A DNA stretch of 64,000 nucleotides from Engraulis encrasicolus (GCF_034702125.1 NC_085861.1:51293795-51357794); one strand, 5' to 3'; shown: positions 41,532 through 55,512, counted from the first letter of the stretch. The notes: a model not told the origin generated them from the letters alone. Numbers and translations: made by a program.

Positions 41532-43268
41532 TTAGTCCAAAGAGTTGCTAAGAGCGCGTATGCTTGTTGTAGGACCGGAATCACGAGGCGACAGTAGGTC
41601 AGGCGTATGACATGGAGGGCTTCCCGGGGTGCTGTGCTCGCTGTCAGTGTCACTTCCCCGTTTACCCCCACTGCCACCCGAACCAGATCCCACAGAACCG
41701 CCCGCACTGTGCGTTTTGACGTGTTTACTTAAATGGTCGCTTCGCATGAAGCGCTTATTGCAAACGGGACAGGCAAATCGTTTTTCTCCAGTGTGTGTCC
41801 GCAAGTGTCGCTGAAGTTCATCTGACCTCGTAAACCTCTTTCCACAGAACAACCAATTACAAACAAACGGCCTCTCCCCGGTATGCCATCGCAAATGCGC
41901 CTTCAGGTGAGAAGTTTTACCGTACACTTTCCCACACCCGGGTATGTGACAGCTGTGAAGTCCTTTTCGTCGTAGGCTCGCTCCAGCTGGACCCAACCTC
42001 TCCGCCTCCTGACAGTTGGGGCAGTCACAGGTGGCCCTCCCCGAGTATCGTCGCGCAGAGGAACGAGGGGATCCCGCTAAGGAAGCCGCTGCGCCTCCAG
42101 GCAACACGGTGCCACCTGTAGCGCCTAGTGGAGACGGACTTGAGTCGGGATAAGAGGAAAGCACTGGTTTGAAGCCATCCATCAGATGTTGACTGGTGGT
42201 CAGGAGATGAGGAGAAGGACTGCTGCTGAACGCTGAATGACTCAAGCTGGAGTAGTCCGAATTATAACCTCCAAGAGGGGAATGAAGTGACGTTTGAAGT
42301 CCCCCTGAATGCAAGGAAGGCTGTAACGTGGTCCCGTTTGGATTCTGGACGTCAATCCATCCTGCTCCAACATCCCACCACGTAGAGCCGCCGGTAGTGC
42401 CCACGTCCCCAGTCTGAATCCCCGGGTGGGGCGACTTGAACCACGACTCGTACGGGTGCGTAACGCTCATTCTCGGGTAAATACTTTGTAAACTGTCCAC
42501 TGAGGTGTGCACTTTGGAAATGAAACACAGGCTGGTGACTGGCCTCTTGTGAGCTATTTGAAACTGTCGCCTGGAAAACGGAATAGTCGTTTCCAAAATG
42601 CGAATTTGTAGGAGTACCAGGTGTTAAGGAAAAAGCACTTGAGCCACCTGAACTGTTGCTTCCGAATGATTCCGACAGTCCCGATCCGTTGCGAGAAACT
42701 CCAAACGAAGATAAACCACCACCCAAATTGCAACTGGCTGTGGGTCGTTTCCAAGGATGAAAGCCTTTCCCGAACACAGCAGGGTTATCTGATATCGAAG
42801 AAGGTGACGGGCTTGGAGTCCCAATCTTGTTGCACGTCGCAGCCAACATGGCCAAGGGAGTCGATCCTAATCTCGGCTCCTCCTGGAAATAAAACGCAAA
42901 AGATGCAAAATGGTTAAGAGTTGAGTTGCCGTGAATCGCAAGAAACGAATAGTTATTTAACAGTCTTAGGACATAAGTATTCCTACCTGCAGATCGAATG
43001 CAACTAGGCTAGCCCGCGGGCGAAAACTAAACTCTCAAAGTTTATGGCGAACCTGTGCTTTCTCCTCGCTCGAAAAAACTTCAATGAAACTTTCTGGCGT
43101 GGTGATGTTGCGTTGCGCGCTTCGGTCAAGAGACTGTCTACGTTAAAGCATTATCAACCTGCCTCATTCTCCCCGGGGTGAGTTTAATCCCCCCGAGTGG
43201 ATAATAAAGGCACTAATTAAACCCAGCAAGAAACTCCTTAGACTCACCCCGAGAAGTGAAGTTGCCAT
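41532..43268 (-). pseudogene. sp8: Sp8 copy 2, one-base frameshift before the zinc fingers
   Basis: Same structure as copy 1: exon 1 at 43268-43248 (MATSLLG), exon 2 at 42882-41532. An extra A on the plus strand at 42523-42525 (TGAAACACAG versus TGAACACAG in copy 1) shifts the frame at about residue 127. Read as written, it adds about 56 unrelated residues and stops, giving about 183 aa without Buttonhead box or fingers. Everything downstream is still open and encodes an unchanged DNA-binding domain. The five substitutions relative to copy 1 are all synonymous. It may be a very young pseudogene, an allele placed in tandem by the assembler, or a functional gene with a homopolymer sequencing error. 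Confidence 0.85.
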
Positions 43269-43289
43269 CACAAAAAAACCTGCCTTCAG

Positions 43290-43520
43290 TTGAGGTTCTT
43301 TTTATATTTATCAATCAGAGCACTGTTTTTTTAAAAGAGGTATGCCACACAATGATGAGATACGCCCATCTCAGCACAATTGTAGGTCCTCGCTGGCTTT
43401 GAAGGACCGATGCTACAGTCAACCAATCACAGAGAGCGGTGCTCTTCCTCTGGACTTTGAAGTGCGCCTGCCTCATAGGACACCAATCAAGATCTCGGGA
43501 GCTGCAATTGGCCGCAACCA
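43290..43520 (-). promoter_or_regulatory. sp8 copy 2 proximal promoter candidate
   Basis: Near-identical to 36140-36370, with the TATA-like and CCAAT motifs kept. If the duplication is real, this copy lies next to the upstream gene-free region, whereas copy 1 has a second gene copy in between. Confidence 0.35.
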
Positions 43521-43952
43521 TAAGGTCAGTGGTGGAGCTTTTTCAACCATCGACTTTCGGCATCTCCTCCCCTGCGAGCTCCCCCTACTTTTACCCTTTT
43601 TTAAGTTAAAGTTCCCCCTAAACATGACCAGCATGGCGCAGAAAATGCTGCTTATCGGAACACGTGGGTTACTTACATCTGACACTAAGTTATCCAGTTA
43701 ATCGAAGTTTTACTTTTGACAAGTTTACAAAACGTTATAGCAACAGCAACTGTTTTGTCGTGGAAAGTGTACTAGCAGCAAACTGAAAACTAACTGGAAC
43801 AGTCGCGCGCGCTTGTGTGTGTGAGAGAGTGTGAGAGAGAGATAGAGAGGGGGGGGCGTAGGCTACTACATGCGTGCGTGGGAGGTTTCTTAACTCCAAA
43901 CTTACAGGCCATATTCACAGAATCACCATAAGTCATCCGAAGAAAGAAACGA

Positions 43953-43997
<45 letters not shown>

Positions 43998-45455
43998 CTC
44001 TCTCTTACTCTCTCCCTCTCTCTCACACACACACACACACGCACGTCCGCATGTGCGCACGCCCACACACACACACACACACGCACACACACACACTTCA
44101 ATTTGTACAGTCATTCCATTTGAATGACCGCTTTTATCATTACAATTATGGGCGACATTCGTTTGGTGTCGATTTTCATTCACCATAATTTGCCAGTATA
44201 GAGACGTTAATTTAGACTGAGCGTAACATCAACCAGGCCTTGGCTATATCTAACGTTTGAGATTAATTTATCAGTTAAACCATAGTTTGCAAACTATTCA
44301 CTTGTTTAAAGAAAGGAGAAGCTCTGCCAAATCTGTAGGCTACCAAGCACGAATACCAGATTTTTTGGGGGACTAGATAAACTAAGTGTAGATAAAACAC
44401 ATTTAATGTTTCACTCACTTAATTGCCGTTATAGAACAACCCATACCATAATATAGACTTGTGTATCCTATTAGACGTCACCAAATGTGTGTTGTGACAA
44501 AACTGATGCAACATCATGGGTAGCTAACATGTACAAACAAGGGAGACTTTACGTAAGGACTTTTTAAACGGGTATGTAATTAATAGACAATGTATACTGG
44601 AACGAATGTAGCAAAAAAAAGCCGTCCTTACCGTTTGTGTGCAAGTATCTTTTAAATTGTTATCTTCGTGGGACTTGTGCGTCCATCGTCATCATTTCTG
44701 TCGCCGCGTACGGAGGCAGCTGGAGCGCGCGGACGAACGCCAAGGGACTCCTTTTCATTGTGACCAGTGACCTAGCCTACTCACTGCCTCGAACATAAGC
44801 CTACGTACTGTAGGCTTGAAACTTCTGTTCTAATTTCCCAAATGTCCATGCTGTACCCTTTTCCTTACAAGCAGAACAGTCGTAACAAGTTGCAATATGT
44901 TGTGGCTCTGCTGAATGCTGTGTGTTAATTTCTGTTTGTCAAACTCAGTTATTCAGTGATTCCACCACATAGGACCTGCTATCCTGAGTGGATTAAGTTT
45001 AAAACTGTTAAGCTTGTTTGAGGTTTACGCACAAGGTTTAAGTCGCGGGGCCAAACGTAAAAACATATTTTTCTGAAGTTTTTGTATACACAATGATTGA
45101 CTATGTAGTTTACAGCACTCCTAATTCCCGCTGTGTGGTAGGTAGTACCCCAAAACAGCGGTATAGTAATGTTGCTGTGGGCTAACAGGCCTATACGAAT
45201 TTTGGAAGTTTAACAATTATTTCATATTGACACGACCACCACATAGGCTAGTTCATAGTGAGTAAGTGCACCAGTTGTGAAAGTGCTGTTTGAACTCATT
45301 TCAGAAATAAAGGCAAGGTGCTGCTGCACTAATCATTTATTTATTCATTTATACAAGTACCCATTTTACATTACTTCTCCACGGTATATGGAGGAGTTGA
45401 GGCAGAATGCTATGCGGTGAAGCAGAGAGGGTGTATGTGTGGTGGTGGAGGAGGA

Positions 45456-45555
<100 letters not shown>

Positions 45556-45824
45556 GGAGAAGCAGGAGGAGATGTGTTATGGAGGACAAGGAGCTTTTAT
45601 GCAGGACCTGAAGCAGGGTGCTCTGTGTGATGGAGCAGGGTAGGGCATATGTGGAGGAGAGCAGGAGGAGACGTGTATGGAGGAGAAGGAGGTTGTGTCG
45701 TGTGGTCAGAGCCAGAGCCAGAGCCAGAGCCAGAGCAGGAGGTGTTGTGTGGTGGAACAGGACAGGAGGCCGTATGTGGGGAGAGCAGATGTCCGCCTGC
45801 TCCCTTAGCTGCCAAGTGCATCCG

Positions 45825-45890
<66 letters not shown>

Positions 45891-46068
45891 AGAGGAGAGG
45901 AGAGTGGTGTCCACACCGTGACACGGGTCCAAATGGTGTGACAAAAGGCTGGGATGTGCAGGAAGCCTCTCTCTCCGGCTGGGTGAGCCTCACTGAGAGT
46001 CCCGCGCGCCCACTGCCAACCAGCGAGCCCCCACTATCACCACACCCCACCCCATTCTCACACACATA

Positions 46069-46147
<79 letters not shown>

Positions 46148-46197
46148 TCTCCACACACTTACAACAAACAGCAAACATGGGAAACACAGATCTTTGC

Positions 46198-46287
<90 letters not shown>

Positions 46288-47403
46288 GTACATTGATACA
46301 GTGCTTTAAAGTGAGTAAAGTAGACCTACGTTTAGTGAGTAATGTACAGTAATGCACAGTAAGTGAGTGATATAGCTTTTTCATTCACCTGATCACCTCT
46401 GCCATTCACAGTCCCTTTATTTATTCATTTGAAGCATTCTTTCCTGAAAACAAAATAAATACTAGACTATAGTCTGTCATATTTGAATTCTTTTAGTGCA
46501 TCAAGGGACATAACAAGCTCACCCTAAACAGTTTAGAGTCTAAGTCATCATACGTATAGAGTCAAACAAAGCCAGGGAGGTTAAGCGAACTAAGAAGCTA
46601 AAGCTATAGCTGGTCAGTAATCATTGCTCCATAAATCTGTAGCCTCTTCCTGTAGAGTACCCCGCCGACGAGTCTATTCACTCACTTGCTGAAAACACTC
46701 AACTACACAACAACATGACTGTGGCACAGAGCGTCTTAAGTGTCATTACAATTTTGATGACAATAAGGTTGTAACAAGAGGCTCTGCACAAAGGGGTCGA
46801 CAGACATTTCACTTTATCTTGCATTTTGTAAACGTTAAATATGAAATCATTGCCAGAATGGAAGGTGTTTCGTGTCCTGGTGGTCATTATCCCTTATTTT
46901 GGCCAATCACATTAAATCGAGTTAACCAACATCTTAGACACACATCAGTGTTTGTGTGTCACTCGGTGTTGTGGGAGGCACTTGTTCTTAACATAATTGT
47001 TAGTTATTACTTGAACTGCTGTGTGGTTAGTGCGACACACAGACCAAATCACTTGTGTTTTGCCACCGATGCGTGAAATGCACATGTCAAACTTGATACA
47101 CTTTCCCAGTGATGGAACAGACCACGCAACGAGCCGCTCCGCATGGTGGTAGATTAAAGGGGGCTGGGTGGGGTCCTTGGGGGGGTCACAGATAACCTTT
47201 TGGTGGGTGTTGGTTGGGGGGTGGGGGGGGGGGGGAGGGGGGGGGGTGGAAGGTTGCAAAGACACAGGTGTGTAGTGGGCTACAGCTGAAGGAAAGCATT
47301 CAGGCAGAAATAATAATATAAATGTCTGGGATATAAACTGGTTAGTTAGTCTATTTGACTCTGGCCTAACCTCTGAGTCTTTGTCAAGGATTGATCAGAC
47401 AGC

Positions 47404-47452
<49 letters not shown>

Positions 47453-48190
47453 GAGGGAGATGGGTGGGTGAATGTAAATGTCTCCCTTGCCACACAAATA
47501 AATGGGGCTCTCCTTTCTCTCATCCTCCATACCCTTATTATATATATTTTCAGCATTATTATTCATAATTGAATGCTTGTTCTACATTCCAAACACAAGC
47601 TTTTCTGGTTTGATTTCTTACTTTTTATTCCCCCAAAATATTCGGAATGTGTTGGAGAAACTTCAGCGGCAACCGGTCAGATACATTTATGCATCTTTAA
47701 TCAACGCCAATTTTCTGTTTTAAAAGAGTTAGTTAAAATGAATTTACATTAATTTTTGCATTACATCAAACATGTTCTTTAGTACATGATCCTTCGTATT
47801 TTTGTTTAATATTGGGGTTTTGAGAAAACTGTCTCATTGGATAGCACGTCCAAAATATTATAAATGCCAATATCTATTTTTGCTTAGGCTATTTGATTTT
47901 TTCATGTGTGATTTAGTTTTGTATTTTGACTGCTGGTGCAGAAAGAATTCTACCTTCGCATGTATTAGATTCCTTGTTTTAGAGATGTCATATTATGTAG
48001 GGGATAAACAATGAATGAAAAGTTTATATTTTTGATTTAAAATATATTCAACATAAGTTACGTAAACAAACACTTAAATTCTTCAAAAAATAATTTCCTA
48101 CAGCCTAATTTGCTCTCAGAGACTGGTCTTGAGTGTTGAGGATGAGACGTGGTAGGTTACATGTAGGCCTATATGTGAGTATATGTATTT

Positions 48191-48473
48191 GGTAACACTT
48201 TATTTTAGGGATACATCTATTAGCACTAATACATACAACGTGCCTGTATAAGTAACTTATAAGGCATGTACAAAGCAAAATCAAACATTTGTTAGGCATG
48301 TATTCACAAATGTCTTGTTCATGTACAATAAGGGATTTATTACCAATTTAACCTTAGTAAGGACCTAGTAGGCCTTAGCGTTTGCTTAGTACATGCCTTA
48401 CAAGTTACTTATGCAGGCTTTAACATTGTATGTATTAGTGCTAATAGATGTATCCCTAAAATAAAGTGTTACC
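48191..48473. mobile_element. Palindromic DNA element (GGTAACACTTTA ends)
   Basis: The first 48 bases (GGTAACACTTTATTTTAGGG onwards) recur exactly inverted at the end. The match continues imperfectly to about 85-90 bp per arm, so nearly the whole 283 bp folds back. A possible relative starts near 50775 (GGGTAACACTTAAGAATAGG). A clear target duplication is not visible. Confidence 0.85.
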
Positions 48474-48831
48474 GTGTGTGTTTCTTGTGTCCGTGTACAA
48501 GTGTGCGTCATCGGAGGAGCGATGGGTGGGGAGGGAGGGTAGAGCGAGGGTAGACTATGTAAAAACCTGGGAATATTCTGCAAGTCTTCTCACCCTGCAA
48601 TTTAATCACTGTATACCCCGGGACTGTATTGACAGTTGTCCTGTGGAAGCTATTAAAGTTGCTGTCCAAGGTTAAATGAAATGGCAGTTTATCAGGGAAG
48701 CTTTGAGGGAAAATAAGCAAATCTACTGGTGGTGCCGGCTGATTAATGGGCTGCAGGATCAACACAAGGGCTTCATTAAGCAATACATCAGCGGAGTCAT
48801 TTAACATGTCATCTAGCCAGCCAGCCAGTGT

Positions 48832-48899
48832 GCGTGCGTGCGTGCGTGCGTGCGTGCATGCGTGCGTGTTCTCTCTGTCTGTCTCTCTCTCTGTCTCTG

Positions 48900-48959
<60 letters not shown>

Positions 48960-48974
48960 CCCCTCTCTCTCTCT
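48832..48974. repeat. (GCGT)n-(CT)n microsatellite
   Basis: About nine GTGC/GCGT units followed by about 100 bp of CT with GTCT interruptions. Confidence 0.85.
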
Positions 48975-49310
48975 GTTTAATTGTGTTTATTTGTGTACAT
49001 GTGTTTGTGTGTAGGCTAGCTGATTGGGGTTAGTCTGAATGCATGTGATGGCAGCTTGTTTACACGAGTGAACACAGGTGTTGAGCTGGTAATTTGTACA
49101 TGGCTCAGCCATGTGATGCAGTGGGGGGCCTGCTAACTGATGCAGCTGTCCCAGGTGGCATCTTCCAGGCATTAGAGCACACAGACACGGGCCCTACATA
49201 CGTGGATATTACACTACAAGTTCACAATATAAGAACTCTACACATCACAAAATGCACTCAAACACATCACTAAACACACAGATGCAAACACAGACACAGG
49301 CACACAATCA

Positions 49311-49475
<165 letters not shown>

Positions 49476-52180
49476 TGATATAGAAACATTTTCTCACACA
49501 GCTCTTGTTCCTTTGTAAATAATTAAAAGTCCCCAGAAGATACTTCAGCTTGCTACTGTGTCAGGAAGACCCCAAAACATCCTCAGGGGAACCGAAACGT
49601 TTTCTGAGGACCCTAAACTTTATGGGGAAGAACCTTCAAGTTCCTCAGAGAACCTGTAGGATGGTTCTCAAATTCCTTTGAACAAATGCCCCCTTAACCT
49701 CATAATAGGCCTGCCTGCTTGCAACTGAGAGCCCCCCTCACCTGACTCCTTTTCAATGCCCCCTATATAGGGCAGTGGCATGCACAGATATTTTGGGGGG
49801 CAGGTGCTTGAGGGGATGCTGGGGTGGGAATTGGCACTTCTAGCTACCTTGATAGAGTATAGAATAGAGTCTACTATTGTGTCAGGGCATTGTTGCCACA
49901 AGCTTTTGATCGTCAAGAATTTGTAGATAATCATGTCAACATGGACCACAGTATAAAAAAAGAACGTTCAAAAAGGACATTTTTTGTCCAGTAGGGCAAA
50001 GGGGATGGTGCTTTAGCACCACCTCACCCCTATCTGTGCACGCCTATGCAATATGGTTCCAGCACAATGACAAGCTGAAGCTGAAGCTTTCTCAAAGAAC
50101 TTCTCTGAGGTACAGTATCTTCAATAACCGATTTGTCACCTGCATGTTCCTGGGAGAAATATTTAGGTTCCTCGGAAAACGTTTAGGGGTTCCCAGGAGA
50201 AGGAAGAGGGGGCAAGAAGAAGTGAAAATCAAATCCAATAGAAATATTTTTTTTAAAAATCAGAAGAGATTAATTATTTATTTCGTATCAGTCTGTTATA
50301 TAAATAATAACAGATACAGAACTACAATCATCTGCTGAAATAACATAGAAAATACAAACTTCTAGGGGGAAAAACCTTACTACTCAATGGGTTAAACAGT
50401 AGCATGTTTTATATGTGATTGTTTTCTTGTGCATAAGTAAACAGATGCCAATAAAACCTGGGATCCCTGAGCACTCCCCCAATCACGGTGGTTTGTTTTA
50501 CGGAAGCTGACTGAGCGATGGGGCCTTGGGGACACTTGGGACAAATGAGACGTGGATCACGGTGCATCACGCTGACGGATAAGGAGCTCGAGACTCCCAC
50601 TAATGAAGAGAGGGCACGAGAGACCAATTGTATGCAAAGAGATTTTACTGTTGTTAATTGACACTAATTGGTTAATCTGATGTTCTCCCTTTTATTTAAC
50701 AGCTACCAGAGAGAAGCTAACGGAACAGGCTCATTACGTTCAGCTCTGTAAGCAGCAGTGTCCAGGTTAAGTGGGTAACACTTAAGAATAGGGTTCACAT
50801 GTTGGCCACTAATGCACTAATAATGACTGTCTCAATGAGGGACTTATAAGAAATGTGTGAAGGGCCTAGGTTACTTACCATACTTACCACACTTACCATA
50901 ATATCAATAATAAATGCCTCATTGGCAGTGAACAAGGAATTTTGGGAATACAGGCCTAACAAATGATTGGTTTTGCTTAACACGTCTTTTAAGTCACCAT
51001 ACAGTCACTTAGACATGTGTTAGAGGCAAGTGTACTTAATTTTCCAATTCTTCTAACAACTGACATTACACAGAAGATTTGATTCTCTTTCTTTCTTTGT
51101 CTTTCTTTTTCTTTCTTTCTTTTCTATACATGCTCACATGTACACAGTTCCTCTCTGCCTTCCTATCGTGTCTCTGTTTTTAACAGACTGCTTTTATTGG
51201 AGATTGTTTTAGTGCTGTATTGAGCATTATCTGCATTCCAATTAGCATTTATCTTGTCCGTGTCTGTTCTCAATGAACACTTCTGATTTATTGGCCAGGG
51301 GCTACCTTTACTTTGTGCTAATAATTGGATGCTATTGAAAGGATGAGTTTCATTGATTCGGAGGATGACTGCAGATGTTACTGGCACAGGACATGGATTG
51401 TCGGCAGGCTACGCAGGCCGCCCGCCAGGATCGATGTCTGTGAATCTTCCCCTCTGCTTTTTTTTATTTACCTGAGGTCATATCGATTAAAACATGCAAT
51501 AGTTCAGGGTGATACTGTCACGCTGTGGTCAAGTTTGGCTTCATTGAGTCTTTTGCTGTATCTATCTAAATGAAATGCATAAATGCAATGCGGAAGCACT
51601 CTTTTAAATATACAGTATCGTAGAATTGAATGAAGACATGGTGTGAATGAATGAACGTTAAAATATAAAAGTATTGGTAACTGAATGGGAAACTTCGGCA
51701 GCGCTCTCTGCCACCTTTTTGTGTATTCAGACAACAACTCCTCGGGGCAATCTGGTGTGTTTTTGATTCATGAGTCAAATCTCCATTCCCTGTTGCGGTG
51801 ATGCTGCTCCGCTCAGCTCTGTCTCCACATAAATATCCAGTAGGCTCCAACTGGCTGCTGCCTGTGCGCATTAGATTTACCATACACCACTGTCAGAGCC
51901 TGGGCGTCATGCAGAAGGCAGAGCCTTGCATCTGATTGTATTGGTTTGGCGAGAGGAAAGGTCACTCATCGGACCAACTGGGATTCTTCTGCTTGAATGC
52001 AATCAGCGCAGGTTTGTTATTCTGGGTGGGGGCAGTAGTTTCTTTATGTGCTGGCCGAAGAGTTAATTTCCCCTGTGACCTTTTTTGTAATAAAAGCAAA
52101 GTATCTCTCGCGTTCAGATAGAGCAGAGTGGGATGATTAGCTTTCTCTGGTGCTTTTTTAGGTCTGTTTAGTTTGCATGT

Positions 52181-52182
52181 CT

Positions 52183-52268
<86 letters not shown>
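52181..52268. repeat. (GT)n microsatellite
   Basis: About 87 bp of GT ending in CGCGCGCGCACG, with a looser GT/TT tract to 52345. Confidence 0.9.
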
Positions 52269-52280
<12 letters not shown>

Positions 52281-52879
52281 TTTATGTGTTTTTGTGTGTG
52301 TGTGTGTGTGTTTATGTGTGTTTGTGCTTTTGTTTGTGTGTGCGCGCATGCGTGTACCACTTTTTCTGACATACCAATTTATAATTAACCAGAAGAGTAC
52401 TACTTACAATATATTTCTGGCAGTGTGTATGCCTTCCAAGTATAGTCTTGCTTAAGTGTTTTGAGTGCTATTTTGATGCCTGACCCCTTCCTTTCACCCT
52501 GCTTACGTCACCCCATAACCCTGCTCTTCCTTCACTCTCTCAGGCCCCTTAATCCATTCCCCTCGCTCAAAAAACAAATTCACTTACACACCATTTCATC
52601 AAATTTGTGGACTCCACCAGCAGATTTCACATCTTAAAATGCAAGTATAACATGTCTAAAATGCAAGTTCTATTTCCCTCTTTTGTTCCTCTTCAGTGAA
52701 ATCACAGCACACGATTTCATGGAAATTCTGATGTTTGATGATGCTGTTTAGGGGCTCAAGATGCTAAACTTTCAGGGAATCATAGGCCTGCATCAGATGA
52801 CCGAATCTATCGTTCTCCTCAATTACTCTCAGTGCCAGTTTTAGACACACGTCATCCACCTGTAGCCTGTAAACAAGAG

Positions 52880-52880
52880 C

Positions 52881-52925
<45 letters not shown>

Positions 52926-52995
52926 AGAGAGAGTGAAGCAGTGAGTAAAGAAAAAAAACATCAAGGGTGGAGAGAGCGAGAGAGAGAGAGAGAAA
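52880..52995. repeat. (GA)n tracts
   Basis: About 42 bp of pure GA, then a purine-rich stretch with further short GA runs. Confidence 0.8.
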
Positions 52996-54748
52996 CACAC
53001 AGAACTGCTCTTTGGAGGGAAAAAAACTGGAGGTGAATGAAATGCTTTACTGACCCAAGGAATCTCCCCTTTTATTATCCAGCCCATTGTGTCCATGCCT
53101 CCTCTCCTTTGGATAGCCCCCGTAGCCCTCCATTCATAGCCAGTCACAGGCAAAGTGCATTATCCCCCCGCCTGGCCTGGGACATTCATGCCTCTTTATC
53201 CCATTGTGAGGGCCCCTGCCTCTGCCTGCTATACCCCCGGTGCCCTGCCCTGTGCAGGCTGGGAGAGGGGAGAGCCAGCGCAGCGCAGCGCGGGGGCCCA
53301 TTGTGTGGCGCCCGGAGCCCCTTCATGTGCCCTGCTGGAGACTTCCTTTCTCATGTCAGGGGAACCCGTCGTGCGGTGTAATCCCCACTGCCCAGCGCCC
53401 AGCAGGGAGGGATGCTTATTAAAATGGGCCCTAATGGCTAGTTAATAAATACCTTCCCATTTTACGCCTATAGGGACTAGGCCCTCTAGGCCTTTTTTCA
53501 TGTTGTCTGGTGCAAGAGAGACAGAAACAGACAGAGAGAGAAGGGTGTAGAATACGGACTGGCTGGTGATAAGACCGGTGGGAATACAGAAGGGCATGTG
53601 TTTGCTGCTGGTCATTTGACAGAAACAAAACACGAAGTTCCTTCAGAGACCAGCATCTGCAACAGTTTTTGGGGATAGAGACACAGAGTGTTACAAGGTG
53701 GATGTGTTTGTTTATGTGCATGTTGACCAGAGCAAGTTTCTCTCTGTCACAGGCATCCAAGATAGAAATGGGTGCAAGAGTGTGCATACTATCTATATAA
53801 TACATACCTACCATCTATATCCATGGGGAAACCTGCAGGAGAGGCGTGGCCTATTTGTGGAAGTGGGGAGGGGATCCATAGACATATAGGCCTATTTGTG
53901 GAAGTTGGGAGATCCAAAGGGAGTCTGCAGGTTTTAGCAAGTGAAATATTAGACTTTTTAAGACATTATTAGACCACCTTGGGTTAAATTTAAGTATGAA
54001 AAATAAGGAAAATCAAACCCGGAATCGGGTTCAAAGGGATTATGTTTATTGTCTGACAAAAACATGACCCAGTGATTCTAGGGTTTCCAATAAAACTAAA
54101 TTCCAATAGGCTACAATTAAAAGCTTTGCAGACCTACATCAAGAGAAGGTCTAGAAAGCAATGGGGATGGGGTGGGGTATTACAATCTATCAGCACAGAG
54201 TATAGGATGACCATAAGGTGCAATGCAATTCAATGTAATGTAATATGACAGATGCAGTTCTCAGTGATGCTTCGGCATATCAATCAAGGCATGGATTGTC
54301 TGAAGATGGATTTATTTTTTACATTTATACAGATAGCCTATTTTGTACTGTACTGTTCGTCTTAAATTTCACAATGTCGCTTTAGACACACGGTACGTCA
54401 AATACATCTGTATTTTAGACCTGTATTTAAAGTTTTTCTTAGGCCTTCAATTTAAGTTATGATTTTTTTCACTTTTTTAGACTCTGCAGACAACTTGATA
54501 AAGATTGTACAGGCCTGTGTAATACAGTATGACATACTATACTGTACAGACACACTATGAAGACATACTACACATACTATCTCCTACGTACTACTACTAC
54601 TCCACAGGTCTTTGGGGAGGTTGGGGAGAGCTGCCTGCTGCACGGCCTGCTGGGTGATCTCATTAGGCGTGACACCTTCAGCCCTGTCACCCAGCAAGGG
54701 GGGGTGATGGAGGTCGGCCTCACAAGCAGCCTGCTCCAACAAACACGC

Positions 54749-54777
54749 ACGCACTCACGCACACATACACGCACGCA

Positions 54778-54808
<31 letters not shown>

Positions 54809-54810
54809 TC
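54749..54810. repeat. (GCAC)n microsatellite
   Basis: CACG/GCAC tetramers (about 62 bp) running into CA. Confidence 0.8.
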
Positions 54811-55439
54811 ATCCAAAAAGCTGGATTCAGATTTGCATACAAGGCAGTTTTTTGTGTATTAAAGAGTTGTGCGATGACCACAGAGCCATTCATCTAATGG
54901 GCATTACTGGATATTTATATACCTATGGTGTTTTGTCAAACAGATTAAAGGTAATTTGAACCAATTAGCTCGCACAATGATATTTGTTCCATCTGGGGGA
55001 AAAAACCCCACTGGTTCTCTCTCCACCACAGTGAAATGTAGTGTTCAATAGGCAGATGCAGAGCACTGTGTGTATTGATTTACAAAAAGTGTGATGGCTA
55101 AGGCTGAGAAAAACTGGTGCTATAATTGTAGAGAAGTAGTTATGAAGTTAGTGTTTACGGTTTAAGGATACAGACATACAGGTATGTAACTTTATATGCA
55201 TTAACACACGAAAAACTGTAATCATAATGTCCAGAAGATAAAATTACCTAATCTCATCAGCTAGTCCAGCAACAAGGAACTTGCGCATACCACTGATGCT
55301 GAAATTAAAGAATTTTAATGCATGAAGAAAAGAAAAAAGTGCTAACAGTGTCGTGCAAAAACTTTCAGACCATCGCCAGTGCCAAATCAGTGCCTATTCT
55401 CATCAGCTACATTGTTTATTGGGACAAGTATGAGCCTAC

Positions 55440-55512
55440 CTCATCTCTCTCTCTCCCACATACAGGTATGTAATCTCTCATGCCATCCTGTCAAATAAAG
55501 TCCAGAAATGAA
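55440..55512 (+). mobile_element. SINE tail fragment
   Basis: CTCATCTCTCTCTCTCCCAC, then CCATCCTGTCAAATAAAGTC, as in the 3' part of the SINE at 4563-4758. No head is present. Confidence 0.4.

Noticed and set aside
42352..42855. Copy 2 sp8 N-terminal frame taken as a new short protein
   Set aside because: The last 56 or so residues are frame-shifted translation of the normal sp8 exon with no independent features. It is better described as a disrupted copy.
53037..53445. Overlapping frames of 96-114 codons in the GC-rich block
   Set aside because: Open frames are expected in GC-rich DNA. No domain, no splice sites and no synonymous-codon pattern can be seen.
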